A DNA stretch of 64,000 nt from the NCBI GenBank assembly GCA_949825045.1, contig OX463832.1, forward strand, positions 25,414,552 through 25,478,551. Direction: 5' to 3'. Every line of letters begins with the position of its first letter. Within the stretch, counting starts at the first letter, position 1. The position numbers and the translations under genes were made by a program. The notes under the pieces are model-generated. The model had not been told where the DNA came from. It made no database searches and saw only the letters and a list, made by a program, of their open reading frames with translations. This document shows, one piece after another, positions 32,195 through 42,339 of this stretch. This DNA is from Argyresthia goedartella (taxonomy: Eukaryota; Arthropoda; Insecta; Lepidoptera; Argyresthiidae).

Positions 32195-32445
32195 GTATTT
32201 AATCGCACAGCAAAAAAGGATCAGCAAAAACACTTTTTATGTTTTAAATATTTTATGTGAACTCAAGTTTATGTTTTAAGTAATTTTAGTTGTTCTTGCA
32301 TGTTCAACCTAACACGAAGGATGAAGGGGCCTTCGTTTCGCTCACCCCCTTTACCCTTCACTTAAGCTACCGCAGCATTTTGCCCTGATATTTGCTGCGC
32401 AAATCAGTATTTTTGATGTGCAGTTTAATATTTCCCAAAAGAAAT
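32195..32445 (+). repeat. Interspersed repeat Q, copy B
   Basis: Same order of words as copy A at 13620: GCAAAAAAGGATCAGCAAAA, CATGTTCAACCTAACACGAA, TTCGCTCACCCCCTTTACCC and AAATCAGTATTTTTGATGTG. Just downstream is a small hairpin, GTGGTTCGA / TCGAACCAC (about 32460-32482). The stretch 32483-33265 holds no gene I can support. Confidence 0.75.
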
Positions 32446-33269
32446 CCTTTGTGATCTGGTGGTTCGACTGATCGAACCACTAGGACTGTATTTTGCTCAT
32501 GTTAGATTCCTAGTGCTTCGCTTCCCGGAGTGCAATTCAAAAAGTCGTGCTTTTCCCTGATGAAGTGGCCATGGCAGAGGATAACAAGCAAAACGCAACT
32601 TCTGATCGCAATGCAATGCAATTCAAAGAATGGCACCTAATCTCAAAAGGTCATTGCAGATGGCGCTGGTGTCAATTATATTTACTTCTTATCATAATAT
32701 ACGGCGTGCTTGCCTCATTTGAAGTTTATTTTGCCAGTGTCCAGTGTATCTGAAAGATCACGTGACGTGTTTTTGTACCGAGCCTCAGATGAATGAAACT
32801 CTATGCCTCCAACTACACCGGTGGCGCCAGCTAGCGAGAGAAGTCGAACATAGCTGCCGTTAGAACCTCATCATAAAAATTGCATGTTCATTATTGATGT
32901 AATGTTTGCATTTAGTATCGTAAATAAAACAACTGTTAATTTCAAATTCAAAACCCCCTGACACGTTAATGTAGCCTCACTGCTGATATGATGCAAATAC
33001 CTCATAGAAAATGGTAACAAAGTTTCTGGGAAGCACTTAAGCGTCAACCAAGCTGGCTGCTGCAGCGCCCCCTGGTGGTCTACAACCGTGAAACATATCT
33101 AAGAACCTGCTCTGAAATTATAGCCGTTTAATGCAAAAAACCGCACCGAAATCGGCCCAGTAGTTTTCCAGAAAATTGTAACAGACATGCACACATTCAG
33201 ACACAAACAACCTCTAACCCAAAACGCATCGACCGCCTCAGCTCCGTTCCGTCCATCGCGTCGTAGGTA

Positions 33270-33560
33270 AACAAAAACTCACGAAGGTAAAAACTTAAAA
33301 AAAACACTTCACTTCTTTCTCCCCGATCGGGATGCGAACACGATGAAAACGAGGCTTATTAATGTCTCCTGACAGTCAATTCCAACCATATTACAGGACC
33401 TGAACGAATATATGGTACTTATTGCCAGAATTTATCCGACGACCGTAAGCACCACTGAAAAGTCAGGAATGCAATAATACGCCATTTTGTTTTCATTGAT
33501 GGTATCTTAATTCCAGTTTTTTATTATTTAAAAACCAAACTACTATACCTACTAATGTCT
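33270..33560 (+). repeat. Interspersed repeat S, copy A (uninterrupted)
   Basis: Matches the two halves at 49860-49980 and 50512-50830 over AAAAACTTAAAAAAAACAC, CCGATCGGGATGCG, CTGACAGTCAA, ATGGTACTTAT and GCAATAATACGC. It gives an empty-site comparison for FB1 copy C. It is non-coding. The stretch 33561-34169 shows no gene. Confidence 0.6.
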
Positions 33561-34174
33561 AATATTCAAAGAGTTGGACCAAACTTAAAGTCTATTCTTT
33601 TAAATTATTAGTACATTTCCCACGAGTTCGCAAAACATTGAAACATTGAAACATATTTATTGGTAAGTGTCAATTACATGTCAAAGGCTTGTAATTTACG
33701 AACCGAGAAGTTTACGGCACGAGCCGAAGGCGTGGGTCGCAGCGAGGTTCGTAAAAAGCCTTTTCGAACGAGTTAGGAATATAATTTTTCCGCCTGATCG
33801 GCGAAGGTGTATTTGGAGGTTAGAATGCGGAAAAATATATTTTTGTCATTTCGGTTCATAAATAATATCAAATTCGAGGTAATGAAGATTTAAGAAAAAT
33901 ATAACTGAATTGAGAACGCTCTTTTTAAAGTCGGTCAGAAAAGTCACCGTAATTCTACGGTAGCACGAGAATTAGTCCCTTCGTGTTCAATGCTAGGTAA
34001 CTATACTTAATGCCGGTACGATAATTAGCTCAAGCAAGCAATCAAATAACAGCGGCCCATTTCTTAGGCTTTGTTCTTATTACGGCGGAGAAGCCGACTG
34101 TTTCGCTTACATATTCAGCAAAGATCATTCCACATACCTTTTCCCTTCGCCGTCAAGTTGGTAGCAAGGAAACG

Positions 34175-34721
34175 TGTTCGATTCCAAATCGATATTCGAT
34201 CGATGGTTTCTGAACGGCCATTTTGAATTTGACGTTAGCTGCCAACCTAGCAGTTTTTTTGACAACTGACAGACGAAAGCCCTTGCAATGTAAACGCGTT
34301 TTGGTTAGGGTATTGAAATTAAATCGCAGGCCATCTGGAATGTATTCGGGTTTCCCTCAGGATTGTCTATATAGCTGAGTGTGTTGTGGTTCCCCGAACC
34401 AGATAAAGTTCGCATTTACGTGGCCGATTGGTTTTTACCACGTAACATAACCTGTGTTGGAACACTGTGCTCATTGAAGCTGGCCCGCCAGTCATAGGAG
34501 GTTGGCTGAAGAACCTGTCTACCAAGAAGAGCCTAGGGTGCACCCGGGCCTTGCAGAGAGACAGGAGGTTGACGGGACCGAAGCACAGACCAGGTTAGAT
34601 CGACCCCAATTACTTCAGCTCGGTGAATCGCCGACGTTCACACTTCTCGGCAACTGATCGTTACGCTACCTCGTAGCTGATGGGCCCCTACGAGGTCATT
34701 AGGTGCTGAGAAGCCTGAACA
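34175..34721 (+). repeat. 5' LTR of BEL/Pao copy 2
   Basis: TGTTCGATTCC...GAAGCCTGAACA, 547 bp, the same length as the 3' LTR. Differences I can see from the 3' LTR are CCCTTGCAA versus CCCTCGCAA and GCGTTTTGG versus GCGTTGTGG. A TATATAGC box occurs near base 200 of the LTR and may serve as promoter. The leader 34722-35259 starts TTTTGGTAGCTAGAGCG, and I could not match a tRNA primer site with confidence. Confidence 0.93.
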
Positions 34722-35259
34722 TTTTGGTAGCTAGAGCGTGGCTTCCTGAGATTTGCAGCCGTCAAGGGCTCCAGGAAGGCACGATTTGGGACTATCAATC
34801 TGTAGGTATAGGCGGTTAAGTAACTTGGTTGTTCCTGTATCCACATAGATTGGTAGTATTGTAAGCTATAAGTCTATTGCTGGTAGTAGACAGACAGATA
34901 TTGAATTGAAATTTGCATTGAATTACCAGTTAGTCAATCTATTAGTGGTCTAGTAATGCTATTAATGAATGTTTTGGTTAACATAGGTAGTTACATCTAT
35001 TGATAGCAGGCTATTACATTGTTTTCAGTTTATAGCAATTTATAACTTGAACTAATATTGACTATCTGTGTGTGTTATAATGATAAAGGGAAACTAAATT
35101 GTATTTACAGAATTTATATAGATATAAAACTCGGTTCCTATTGTTTAAGGAAAACAACATTGTTTAAGTTGTGGTTTATTATTCCCTCGTTTGGGTTGTA
35201 GACTGGAGGGTCCAATAAAATTGAGTTACTGCAAATTGTGAGTAAGTATCGTTCCGATC

Positions 35260-37053
35260 ATGTCGTTATCTGAAATCCAGAAGGGTGTTTCTAAGGAACT
35301 CAGATGGTTTTCCTCCGCACACGGTCTGATAGACCGTTTAGATAGGCATGATGTGGTATTGGAGCGGTCTATGGACGTTAAGGAACGTTACAATAGGGTG
35401 CTCGAATTGTCCGCGCAGGCGGAATCAGTTGATGGTTGCGCACCTGACAGGCTGTCACGGTTGCTAGGGGATGTCGACCAATGTATGGAGATGGCAGCTG
35501 CTATCACGCAGAAGGCTGCGGACATACGTAGACAGCGCGAGTCCAGCCATGGTGGTGACATTGAAGCACCTCTGTCGGGGTCCAGGTTACCTGCCATAAC
35601 TATGCCTACTTTTGACGGAGTGTCCGGTGAATGGATGAGCTTCATCAATCTGTTCGACAGTTTGGTGCACATGCGATCGGACATTACCAAGTCTGTCAAA
35701 ATGGCTCAGCTGGTGGCAGCATTGAGGGGTGAGCCTAGGGAGCTGGTCGCTCATTTGACAGTTACGGAGGGTAACTATGAAACGGCCAGGCAATTGTTGG
35801 TCAGACGTTACCATAACAAACGGAGGTTGGCCGATGCCCAACTGAACCGTTTGTTTAGTATCCCGGTTGTGAACAAGGTCGGGGCCATACAGACGGAGGT
35901 TTTGAACCCATTGTTGTCCGTCACCAAGGCTCTAGAGAATCTTGGACTTCCGGTTGGTGAATGGTCGTACCTACTGTTGTACATTGTACTTTCCCGCCTA
36001 CCCGCTGACGTGCAGACTCGTTTCGAACAGTCTCACGGGAGGTCGGCCGAGGACCTGCCCGCCTTCTCCGACTTGGTCGGATTCTTGGAAGAGGAGGCTC
36101 GAAGGGCAGAGAATTTGGGGTTGACGGTCACCCATCCTTCGGAGCCACAGAGAGCTGCCGGGAGCGCTGTGAGTAGGGGCCCTCCGGCGAGGAAGGACCG
36201 CACCAACCGGCAGTCGTATGGGACTGTGAGTGAATTGACCCCACATGGTGAGACCTGCCCATGTTGTAGGCAGATTGGCCATGCTGTGGCCAATTGCAAT
36301 AAGTTCGGGAAACTTAGGGTTCAGGGACGGCGCCGGATGGCCAAGCAGCGGAGCTGGTGTTTCCTGTGCCTCGGGCCACACATGGCTAGGGACTGCACGC
36401 GCACAAAAATGTGCGGATATTGTGGTGGGGCCCACAACAATCTGTTGTGCATGAACCGGTCCGGCCAACAGCCTCCACAGGGCCGTATCCAGGGTGACAC
36501 GGCATGGGGCCCTGAGTATTCGTTTGCGACTCGGAGCGCAGCTCAGGGGCCAACGTCCCCACGTCCACAGGGCCGTACCCAGGGTGACACGGCATGGGGC
36601 CCTGAGAATTCGTTTGCGACTCGGAGCGCAACTCAGGGGCCAACGTCCCCACGTGCACAGGGCAGTACCAGGGTGCAGGGCCGCACTCAGGACCATTACA
36701 TGGGGGGCCCTGAGTTTTCGGTTGCGACTCAGCATCCGACCCAGCGGGACATTGGGTGTGTTGAGCAGGCCGTAACGGGCGGTTGGCATGGGACACCTTC
36801 GAGCTATGCGGGTGCGGTTCGGACGCCGCCTCAGTTGTCGCCCCGCTCGTCGCCTCGTCCTCGTCGGTCACATGTGTTGCCCACCCCGCTCATGGAGCGG
36901 CCACGGTTGAATTCACGCCCACCCCCCTTTACGGGGAATCGTAGGTTGGGAATGGAACCGGCGCGTGGGCCATTTGTACAATGGGACCCTCTGGCGTATA
37001 GCTGCATAACTGATCGGTTACAGGCACAGTGGGGCCCCGGGGGTCCTCGCTAG
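35260..37053 (+). CDS. BEL/Pao Gag
   Basis: 597 codons from ATG 35260. The first 100 residues are helical and rich in Arg and Glu. A DUF1759-type Gag core follows (LPAITMPTFDGVSGEWMSF, residue about 110, then KMAQLVAALRGEPRELVAH). Three zinc knuckles bind RNA: CPCC-x4-H-x4-C at residue 333, CFLC-x3-H-x4-C at 367, and CGYC-x3-H-x4-C at 385. The C-terminal part is Pro/Gly/Gln-rich with a 30-residue unit (starting QGRIQGDTAWGPEYSFATRS) repeated twice and a third time in degraded form (36478-36750, 90-bp period). The frame ends at TAG 37051-37053, and pol follows in the same frame. BEL/Pao elements usually have one gag-pol frame, so the TAG is either a mutation or a readthrough stop. Confidence 0.93.
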   Translation: MSLSEIQKGVSKELRWFSSAHGLIDRLDRHDVVLERSMDVKERYNRVLELSAQAESVDGCAPDRLSRLLGDVDQCMEMAAAITQKAADIRRQRESSHGGDIEAPLSGSRLPAITMPTFDGVSGEWMSFINLFDSLVHMRSDITKSVKMAQLVAALRGEPRELVAHLTVTEGNYETARQLLVRRYHNKRRLADAQLNRLFSIPVVNKVGAIQTEVLNPLLSVTKALENLGLPVGEWSYLLLYIVLSRLPADVQTRFEQSHGRSAEDLPAFSDLVGFLEEEARRAENLGLTVTHPSEPQRAAGSAVSRGPPARKDRTNRQSYGTVSELTPHGETCPCCRQIGHAVANCNKFGKLRVQGRRRMAKQRSWCFLCLGPHMARDCTRTKMCGYCGGAHNNLLCMNRSGQQPPQGRIQGDTAWGPEYSFATRSAAQGPTSPRPQGRTQGDTAWGPENSFATRSATQGPTSPRAQGSTRVQGRTQDHYMGGPEFSVATQHPTQRDIGCVEQAVTGGWHGTPSSYAGAVRTPPQLSPRSSPRPRRSHVLPTPLMERPRLNSRPPPFTGNRRLGMEPARGPFVQWDPLAYSCITDRLQAQWGPGGPR

Positions 37054-38844
37054 GAATTTGCGGCCCAACCATTGGTTGCCCCCCAACCGGAGACGGTGGT
37101 GTTACCGATCGCCTCTGTGCTTGTTTGGGATTTGGCGGGCAACCCAACATACGTTCGCGCCCTATTAGATTCTGTAGCTCAGGGCTGCATTGTATCGAAT
37201 GATTTAGCAAAATGGTTGGGCCTCAAGGTAAATAGGTATAATAAATCAATACGGGGCGTGGGGAATGTTACGGTTACGAATGTAGTTGGTCAATCGGTGA
37301 TCACGTTCTCTCCACGTTATGACATTTTGACAAAAACATCCGTGCAAGCTTTAGTAATGACGCATGTCATGGGCAGACACCCCTTGGTGAAGTTGAATCC
37401 GGCCGTTCGATTCCTGACATCAGGACTCAAGTTGGCGGATCCCGATTTTGACACTCCAGCCCCGGTCGACCTGCTACTGGGAGCAGACGTTCTGGGTAGG
37501 TTTCTGTTGTCGGATCGGCGAGTTCTTCAGCCGGACGGGTTGATTGCTGTGGATACTAAGTTTGGTCACGTGATCATGGGTCCGGCATTGCCAATGGTTA
37601 GGCCTGCCGAGTCAGATGGCATACTTATTGGCTCAGCGTTGTCAGACGCTATCCAACGTTTCTGGGAGATAGAGGAACCTCCCACCGCTCGTCGAGTCGA
37701 CGCAGACGAAGAAGAGTGCGAGTTGTTTTACCAGAATAGTACTGGTCGCCTTCGTTCTGGTCGTTTTGTAACTCGACTGCCTTTCAGGGCCGATCGACCG
37801 CCACTAGGAGAATCTAGGAAGATGGCTGAGACGAGATTGATGTCGATGGAGCGTAGGATGACAAGGGACGCCGTATTTAAACAAAAATATGTTGATTTCA
37901 TGAGGGAGTATGAGTCGTTAGGACACATGTCGGTATCGGGTGTGGACTGGAGATCTGAGGATCATTGTTTCCTTCCACACCATGCCGTCCTACGAACCCC
38001 TACCGGCAAGATTCGAGTTGTTTTTGATGGGTCAGCAACTACCTCGAACGGGATGTCCCTGAATCAGTGTCTACATTCGGGACCCAAGTTGAGTCGTGAT
38101 ATTTCGGATATTCTCACGAGCTTTCGGAGGCACCAGATTGTATTTGTCGCAGACATTCGGATGATGTTTAGGCAAACGGTAATTCATCCGGCTGACAGAA
38201 GGTATCAGTTGATACTTTGGCGTGAGTCCACGGCCGAGCCAGTCAAGGTCTATGAGTTAAACACGAACACGTATGGGTTACGGTCTAGCCCGTATTTGGC
38301 GATGCGTACCCTGCGGGAGTTGGCGTCGCGTGACCGTGTGAGCTATCCTAGAGCCGCCGCTATCCTGGAGCAAGATTTGTACGTCGATGACGTCTGCACA
38401 GGGGCAGCCAGTGTGGAGGAAGCTCTGGACCGACGTGACGAGCTCATTCAATTGCTGGAACGAGGCGGCTATGAACTACGCAAGTGGATGTCCAACTCCC
38501 CTGAGTTGATGGCTGGTCTCCCAGATGAGTTTCAACAAGACCCGCACGTTTTTGAGAATCCTGACAACCCTAACATGTTGTCAGTGCTTGGAATTCAGTA
38601 CCGGCCCGTCCATGATGAGTTTACCTATCGGGTGGTTTTAGAAACACCGAAGGCCTGGACGAAGCGGTCAGTACTGTCAACGATTGCGAGAACGTTCGAC
38701 CCGAATGGATGGATTTCTCCAGTCACCTTTGCTCCCAAATGTTTTATGCAAAGGCTATGGGCGGCTCAGTTGACCTGGGACACCCACCTCTCAGGTGATT
38801 TGTTGACTGATTGGACGCGAATGTTCACCTCGCTATCCTCATAA
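37054..38844 (+). pseudogene. BEL/Pao Pol, protease and reverse transcriptase
   Basis: In frame with gag beyond its TAG. The aspartic protease region reads VRALLDSVAQGCIVSNDLAK: the catalytic triplet, normally DSG or DTG, is DSV. RT follows with KIRVVFDGSATTSNGMSLNQ, IVFVADIRMMFRQTVIHP (first catalytic Asp), YGLRSSPYLAMRTL and LYVDDVCTGA (YVDD codons 38390-38401). The thumb region, YELRKWMSN and MLSVLGIQYRP, is next. The frame breaks at about 38836-38844, where copy 1 reads on without a break. A base is lost and neighbouring bases differ there. Downstream parts lie in other frames. Confidence 0.92.
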
Positions 38845-39578
38845 ATAATGTATCGCTGCCGAGGAAATTGGTCCCTGCTGGGGATTACAGGGCAACCCTT
38901 CACGGGTTTTGTGATGCCTCTGAACGAGGGTTTGCGGCAGCGGTTTATTTGCGAACCGTCACCTCCACCGGGGAGGTCGACGTGCGTTTGGTTTTGGCAA
39001 AAAGCAAGGTAGCGCCTATTCGGACAAGGATGACGATTCCAAAACTGGAACTGTCCGGGGCTGCTCTTTTGACCAAACTTTTGAATCACACTCTAACAGT
39101 GTTGCGTGGGTCAGTGGTTTTGGAGGATACGGTGTACGCTTGGACGGACAGCCAGATTGTTTTGTGCTGGCTGAAGGCTTCGGTCCATAACTTAGAGGTT
39201 TTTGTTGCGAACCGTGTCTCCCAGATTGTGTCGTCTGAGGTCCCACTGACCTGGAGACATGTACCAGGAGAATTGAACCCGTCTGATTGTGCATCCAGGG
39301 GATGTCGGGCTCCTGAACTCGTTAGACACCATTTGTGGTGGGGACCACCCTGGCTTGCCAAGAGAGAATCGGACTGGCCCCACAGCCATGTAGTAGTATC
39401 TTCGGATCATGGCCCCAGAGCGGCCGTGCATGTCACCCAGAAGGCTGAGGACCCTGACGCCGGGTTTCTGCTGGACCGGTATAGCTCACTTGACAAGTTG
39501 ATAAACGTGTCCACTTGGATTAGGAGATTCGAGCTCGAGCTCGAAATTGTCGTACTCCTCGCGATCAGCGAACGTTGA
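38845..39578 (+). pseudogene. BEL/Pao Pol, RNase H segment
   Basis: The frame starts after the first pol frameshift: VSLPRKLVPAGDYRATLHGF, CDASERGFAAAVYLR (RNase H Asp), TIPKLELSGAALLTKLL (Glu), and YAWTDSQIVLCWLKA (Asp; copy 1 has SK for SQ). HVPGELNPSDCASRG (last Asp) follows. A second break at about 39530-39541 is an 8-bp insertion making GAGCTCGAGCTCGAAA where copy 1 has GCTCGAAA. After that the frame ends at 39578. Confidence 0.9.
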
Positions 39579-40951
39579 ACCCTATTCTGACTCCGGCAGA
39601 GCGAAACGAGTCGCTATTGAATTTGGTCCGGTTGGTACAGTCCTCGAAGTTTGGGGCAGAATTGGAGATTATACGAAGTGGACGTTCGAAATTGAAGGGA
39701 GCCGTCGCGCGTCTCAACCCCTTTGTTGATTCGACCGGGTTACTTCGGGTAGGAGGAAGATTGCGCAATGCGAATCTGTCGTATTCGGCTCGTCACCCAC
39801 TTCTGCTCCCCAAGGGGGGACAGTTAGTTGAATTGCTGGTGACTGATCGTCATATTAAAAACGCGCATGCCGGCTGTAACGCGTTGTTGGCCACGCTCCA
39901 GCGGGAGTTTTGGATCTTATCTGCCCGCCGTGTCATACGGAACATCGTGTTTCGGTGCATGCCTTGTTATCGACTTAAGGCTACCACGATGCAACCTCTC
40001 ATGGGGGACTTGCCCCCTGATCGTGTGAATGAGGTCAGACCGTTTTCAGGTGTTGGTACGGATTTTGCAGGACCGTTTATGGTGAAGAGTTCACGATTGC
40101 GATCCGCTAGGCAATACAAGGCGTACCTATGTGTGTTTGTTTGTTTATCCACCAAGGCGGTACATCTCGAGCTCGTTGCTGATCTCTCGACAGAGGCTTT
40201 CATTGCTTGTTTGGATAGGTTTGTTTCTCGAAGGGGACTTCCAACTTTGATCCGCTCTGATAACGGCACTAACTACATCGGTGCGGAACGATACTTACGA
40301 GAGATAGTCAACTTTTTGAATGTAAATAAAGTGGATATTGGAACGGCCCTCTCCCGTCGGGGTATACAGTGGACCTTCAGCCCACCGATTTGCCCCCACT
40401 GGGGTGGGATTTTTGAGGCCGTAGTTAAGTCAGCTAAGACGCACTTGGGGCGTATAGTAGGTCAGACCGCGCTGACTTTTGAGGAGCTCGCGACATTGTT
40501 TTGTAAGATCGAGGCCGTTCTCAATTCGCGACCGTTGTGTCCGCTCAGCTCGGATCCAAATGACCTGGAGGCTCTGACCCCAGGCCATTTCTTGATAGGA
40601 CAGCCACTTAACGCGTTGCCCGAGCACCCCTTCGAGGGAGTGAAATTGTATCGGTTGTCAAGGTATCAGATGTTGCAGCAGTTTACTCAGAATTTCTGGA
40701 AGCGTTGCTCGCTCGAGTATCTGCATATCTTACAACAGCGCCTTAAGTGGACTGACAAAACTAGCCCCCCTAGTGTTGGTGACCTCGTTCTGGTTAAGGA
40801 TGCTAACCTACCGCCACTACGTTGGCGCAGGGGGCGCATTGTTAACTTGTTCCCTGGCAAGGACGGGACCCCCCGGTCTGCAGAGGTTCTAGTAGGAGGC
40901 TCGGTTCTAAAACGAGCGGTAGCAACGTTGTCTCGGCTGCCCGTAGATTAG
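39575..40951 (+). CDS. BEL/Pao Pol, integrase segment
   Basis: 458 codons, open, though its start codon is only the first ATG after the second frameshift. It has the HHCC-type zinc module (RHIKNAHAG and VFRCMPCYR). The integrase core has GVGTDFAGPFMV (Asp), LIRSDNGTNYIGAE (Asp) and HWGGIFEAVVKSAK (Glu). A DUF5641-type C-terminal domain follows (KRCSLEYLHILQQ, VGDLVLVKDANLPPLRWRRG, KRAVATLSRLPVD). Integrase joins the LTR ends to host DNA. It ends 32 bases before the 3' LTR, in a G-rich stretch (CCGGGCGGGTGAT) that may hold the polypurine tract. Confidence 0.92.
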   Translation: MNPILTPAERNESLLNLVRLVQSSKFGAELEIIRSGRSKLKGAVARLNPFVDSTGLLRVGGRLRNANLSYSARHPLLLPKGGQLVELLVTDRHIKNAHAGCNALLATLQREFWILSARRVIRNIVFRCMPCYRLKATTMQPLMGDLPPDRVNEVRPFSGVGTDFAGPFMVKSSRLRSARQYKAYLCVFVCLSTKAVHLELVADLSTEAFIACLDRFVSRRGLPTLIRSDNGTNYIGAERYLREIVNFLNVNKVDIGTALSRRGIQWTFSPPICPHWGGIFEAVVKSAKTHLGRIVGQTALTFEELATLFCKIEAVLNSRPLCPLSSDPNDLEALTPGHFLIGQPLNALPEHPFEGVKLYRLSRYQMLQQFTQNFWKRCSLEYLHILQQRLKWTDKTSPPSVGDLVLVKDANLPPLRWRRGRIVNLFPGKDGTPRSAEVLVGGSVLKRAVATLSRLPVD

Positions 40952-40983
40952 GGGACAGGTGGGTGCCTGTCCGGGCGGGTGAT

Positions 40984-41530
40984 TGTTCGATTCCAAATCG
41001 ATATTCGATCGATGGTTTCTGAACGGCCATTTTGAATTTGACGTTAGCTGCCAACCTAGCAGTTTTTTTGACAACTGACAGACGAAAGCCCTCGCAATGT
41101 AAACGCGTTGTGGTTAGGGTATTGAAATTAAATCGCAGGCCATCTGGAATGTATTCGGGTTTCCCTCAGGATTGTCTATATAGCTGAGTGTGTTGTGGTT
41201 CCCCGAACCAGATAAAGTTCGCATTTACGTGGCCGATTGGTTTTTACCACGTAACATAACCTGTGTTGGAACACTGTGCTCATTGAAGCTGGCCCGCCAG
41301 TCATAGGAGGTTGGCTGAAGAACCTGTCTACCAAGAAGAGCCTAGGGTGCACCCGGGCCTTGCAGAGAGACAGGAGGTTGACGGGACCGAAGCACAGACC
41401 AGGTTAGATCGACCCCAATTACTTCAGCTCGGTGAATCGCCGACGTTCACACTTCTCGGCAACTGATCGTTACGCTACCTCGTAGCTGATGGGCCCCTAC
41501 GAGGTCATTAGGTGCTGAGAAGCCTGAACA
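40984..41530 (+). repeat. 3' LTR of BEL/Pao copy 2
   Basis: 547 bp, TGTTCG...TGAACA, followed by the AAACG duplication at 41531-41535. It is nearly identical to the 5' LTR. Confidence 0.93.
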
Positions 41531-41619
41531 AAACGTGTTACTAGCTTTACAAAATGTGGCAGCGCCTGTATCATATTTTAGGGCTCCGGAACTTGTTTTC
41601 CGTTCAGTTCCGTCACTAC

Positions 41620-41845
41620 CTTTTCCTTAATAATCCAATTCCCGATATATGTGTCTCCCAGAATGAGTTGTCCCCAAAAAATACGTTTGGCTTGATATCC
41701 GTTTCCCAGAAAGTCCTAATCCTAAAACGGCCATTCCCGCCACTACCGTTTCCCCGTATCCTAAATAATCCATTTCCCAGAATGTGTTTACCCCAAAAAA
41801 TACGCTTGGCTTGATATCCGTTTCCCAAAACATCCGTTCCCGTAC
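41620..41845 (+). repeat. Repeat M, longest uninterrupted copy
   Basis: Two related units 119 bp apart share CCCCAAAAAATACG-TTGGCTTGATATCCG and CCCAGAATG (units at about 41660 and 41780). The ends carry GTTCCCG. The reverse complement is the M copy at 10851-10995 plus 13097-13147. Confidence 0.8.
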
Positions 41846-41870
41846 TACGTCATAGATAAAAGGTAACTAG

Positions 41871-42030
41871 CTGGTAAATTAAGTTCTGCGGCTTACGCTG
41901 TTAGAAACATCAGACAAAACACGGATGTGACTACATCTAGCCTAGTATATTTTAGTTACTTTCATATTGTCATGTCCTATGGTATATAGTTGTGGGGGAA
42001 AGCTGCGGATATTCAAACTATTTTTATTTT
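41871..42030 (+). pseudogene. L7-family LINE fragment
   Basis: About 160 bp of RT C-terminal coding (AGKLSSAAYAV, VYFSYFHIVMSYG and an in-frame stop where L7 has ILLWG). It ends at GCTGCGGATATTCAAACTAT, the same word that begins the L7 inverted duplication. Both ends are truncated. The 42031-42339 interval is AT-rich and holds nothing clear. Confidence 0.75.
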
Positions 42031-42339
42031 ACTGACTGGAGGACTCTATCTAGTCATATTTTAGTCACATTATGGCATAAGGTTAAAAAAAACGATGCAT
42101 AAAACACCTGGGGGTTTTAGAATTAAGCATATCGTAGAACTTAATTTGTTTGTTGCGGTAATATGTATGCAATTTTGTATATTATTGTACAAATATTTTC
42201 TTGAAAAATTAATAATACCTACAATTTTAATTTTAAGGTGGCCGCAACCATTCCCTACTGCTTTTATTTTGGCTTGAGAAGCGGACCTGTGATCACATGT
42301 ATCACGATGTACCCACGGTATTTCGAACCGGTGCGGTGA

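Larger units (their letters stand above)
34175..41530 (+). mobile_element. BEL/Pao LTR retrotransposon, copy 2, structurally complete
   Basis: A 7356-bp element with 547-bp LTRs at 34175-34721 and 40984-41530, and a 5-bp target duplication, AAACG (34170-34174 and 41531-41535). The order is LTR, leader, gag, protease, RT, RNase H, integrase, LTR. The LTRs differ at only two positions by eye, so insertion is recent. Lesions: an in-frame TAG between gag and pol, a protease active-site change, and two pol frameshifts. It belongs to the Semotivirus/BEL-Pao group by its DUF1759-type gag and YVDD RT. Confidence 0.95.

Noticed and set aside
36478..36660. Possible CRISPR-like or satellite array
   Set aside because: It has only two to three 90-bp units without spacers, all in frame within Gag.
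35998..36871. Long minus-strand frames opposite BEL gag
   Set aside because: These are antisense to the Gag zinc-knuckle and repeat region. They have no motifs and reflect GC-rich codons.
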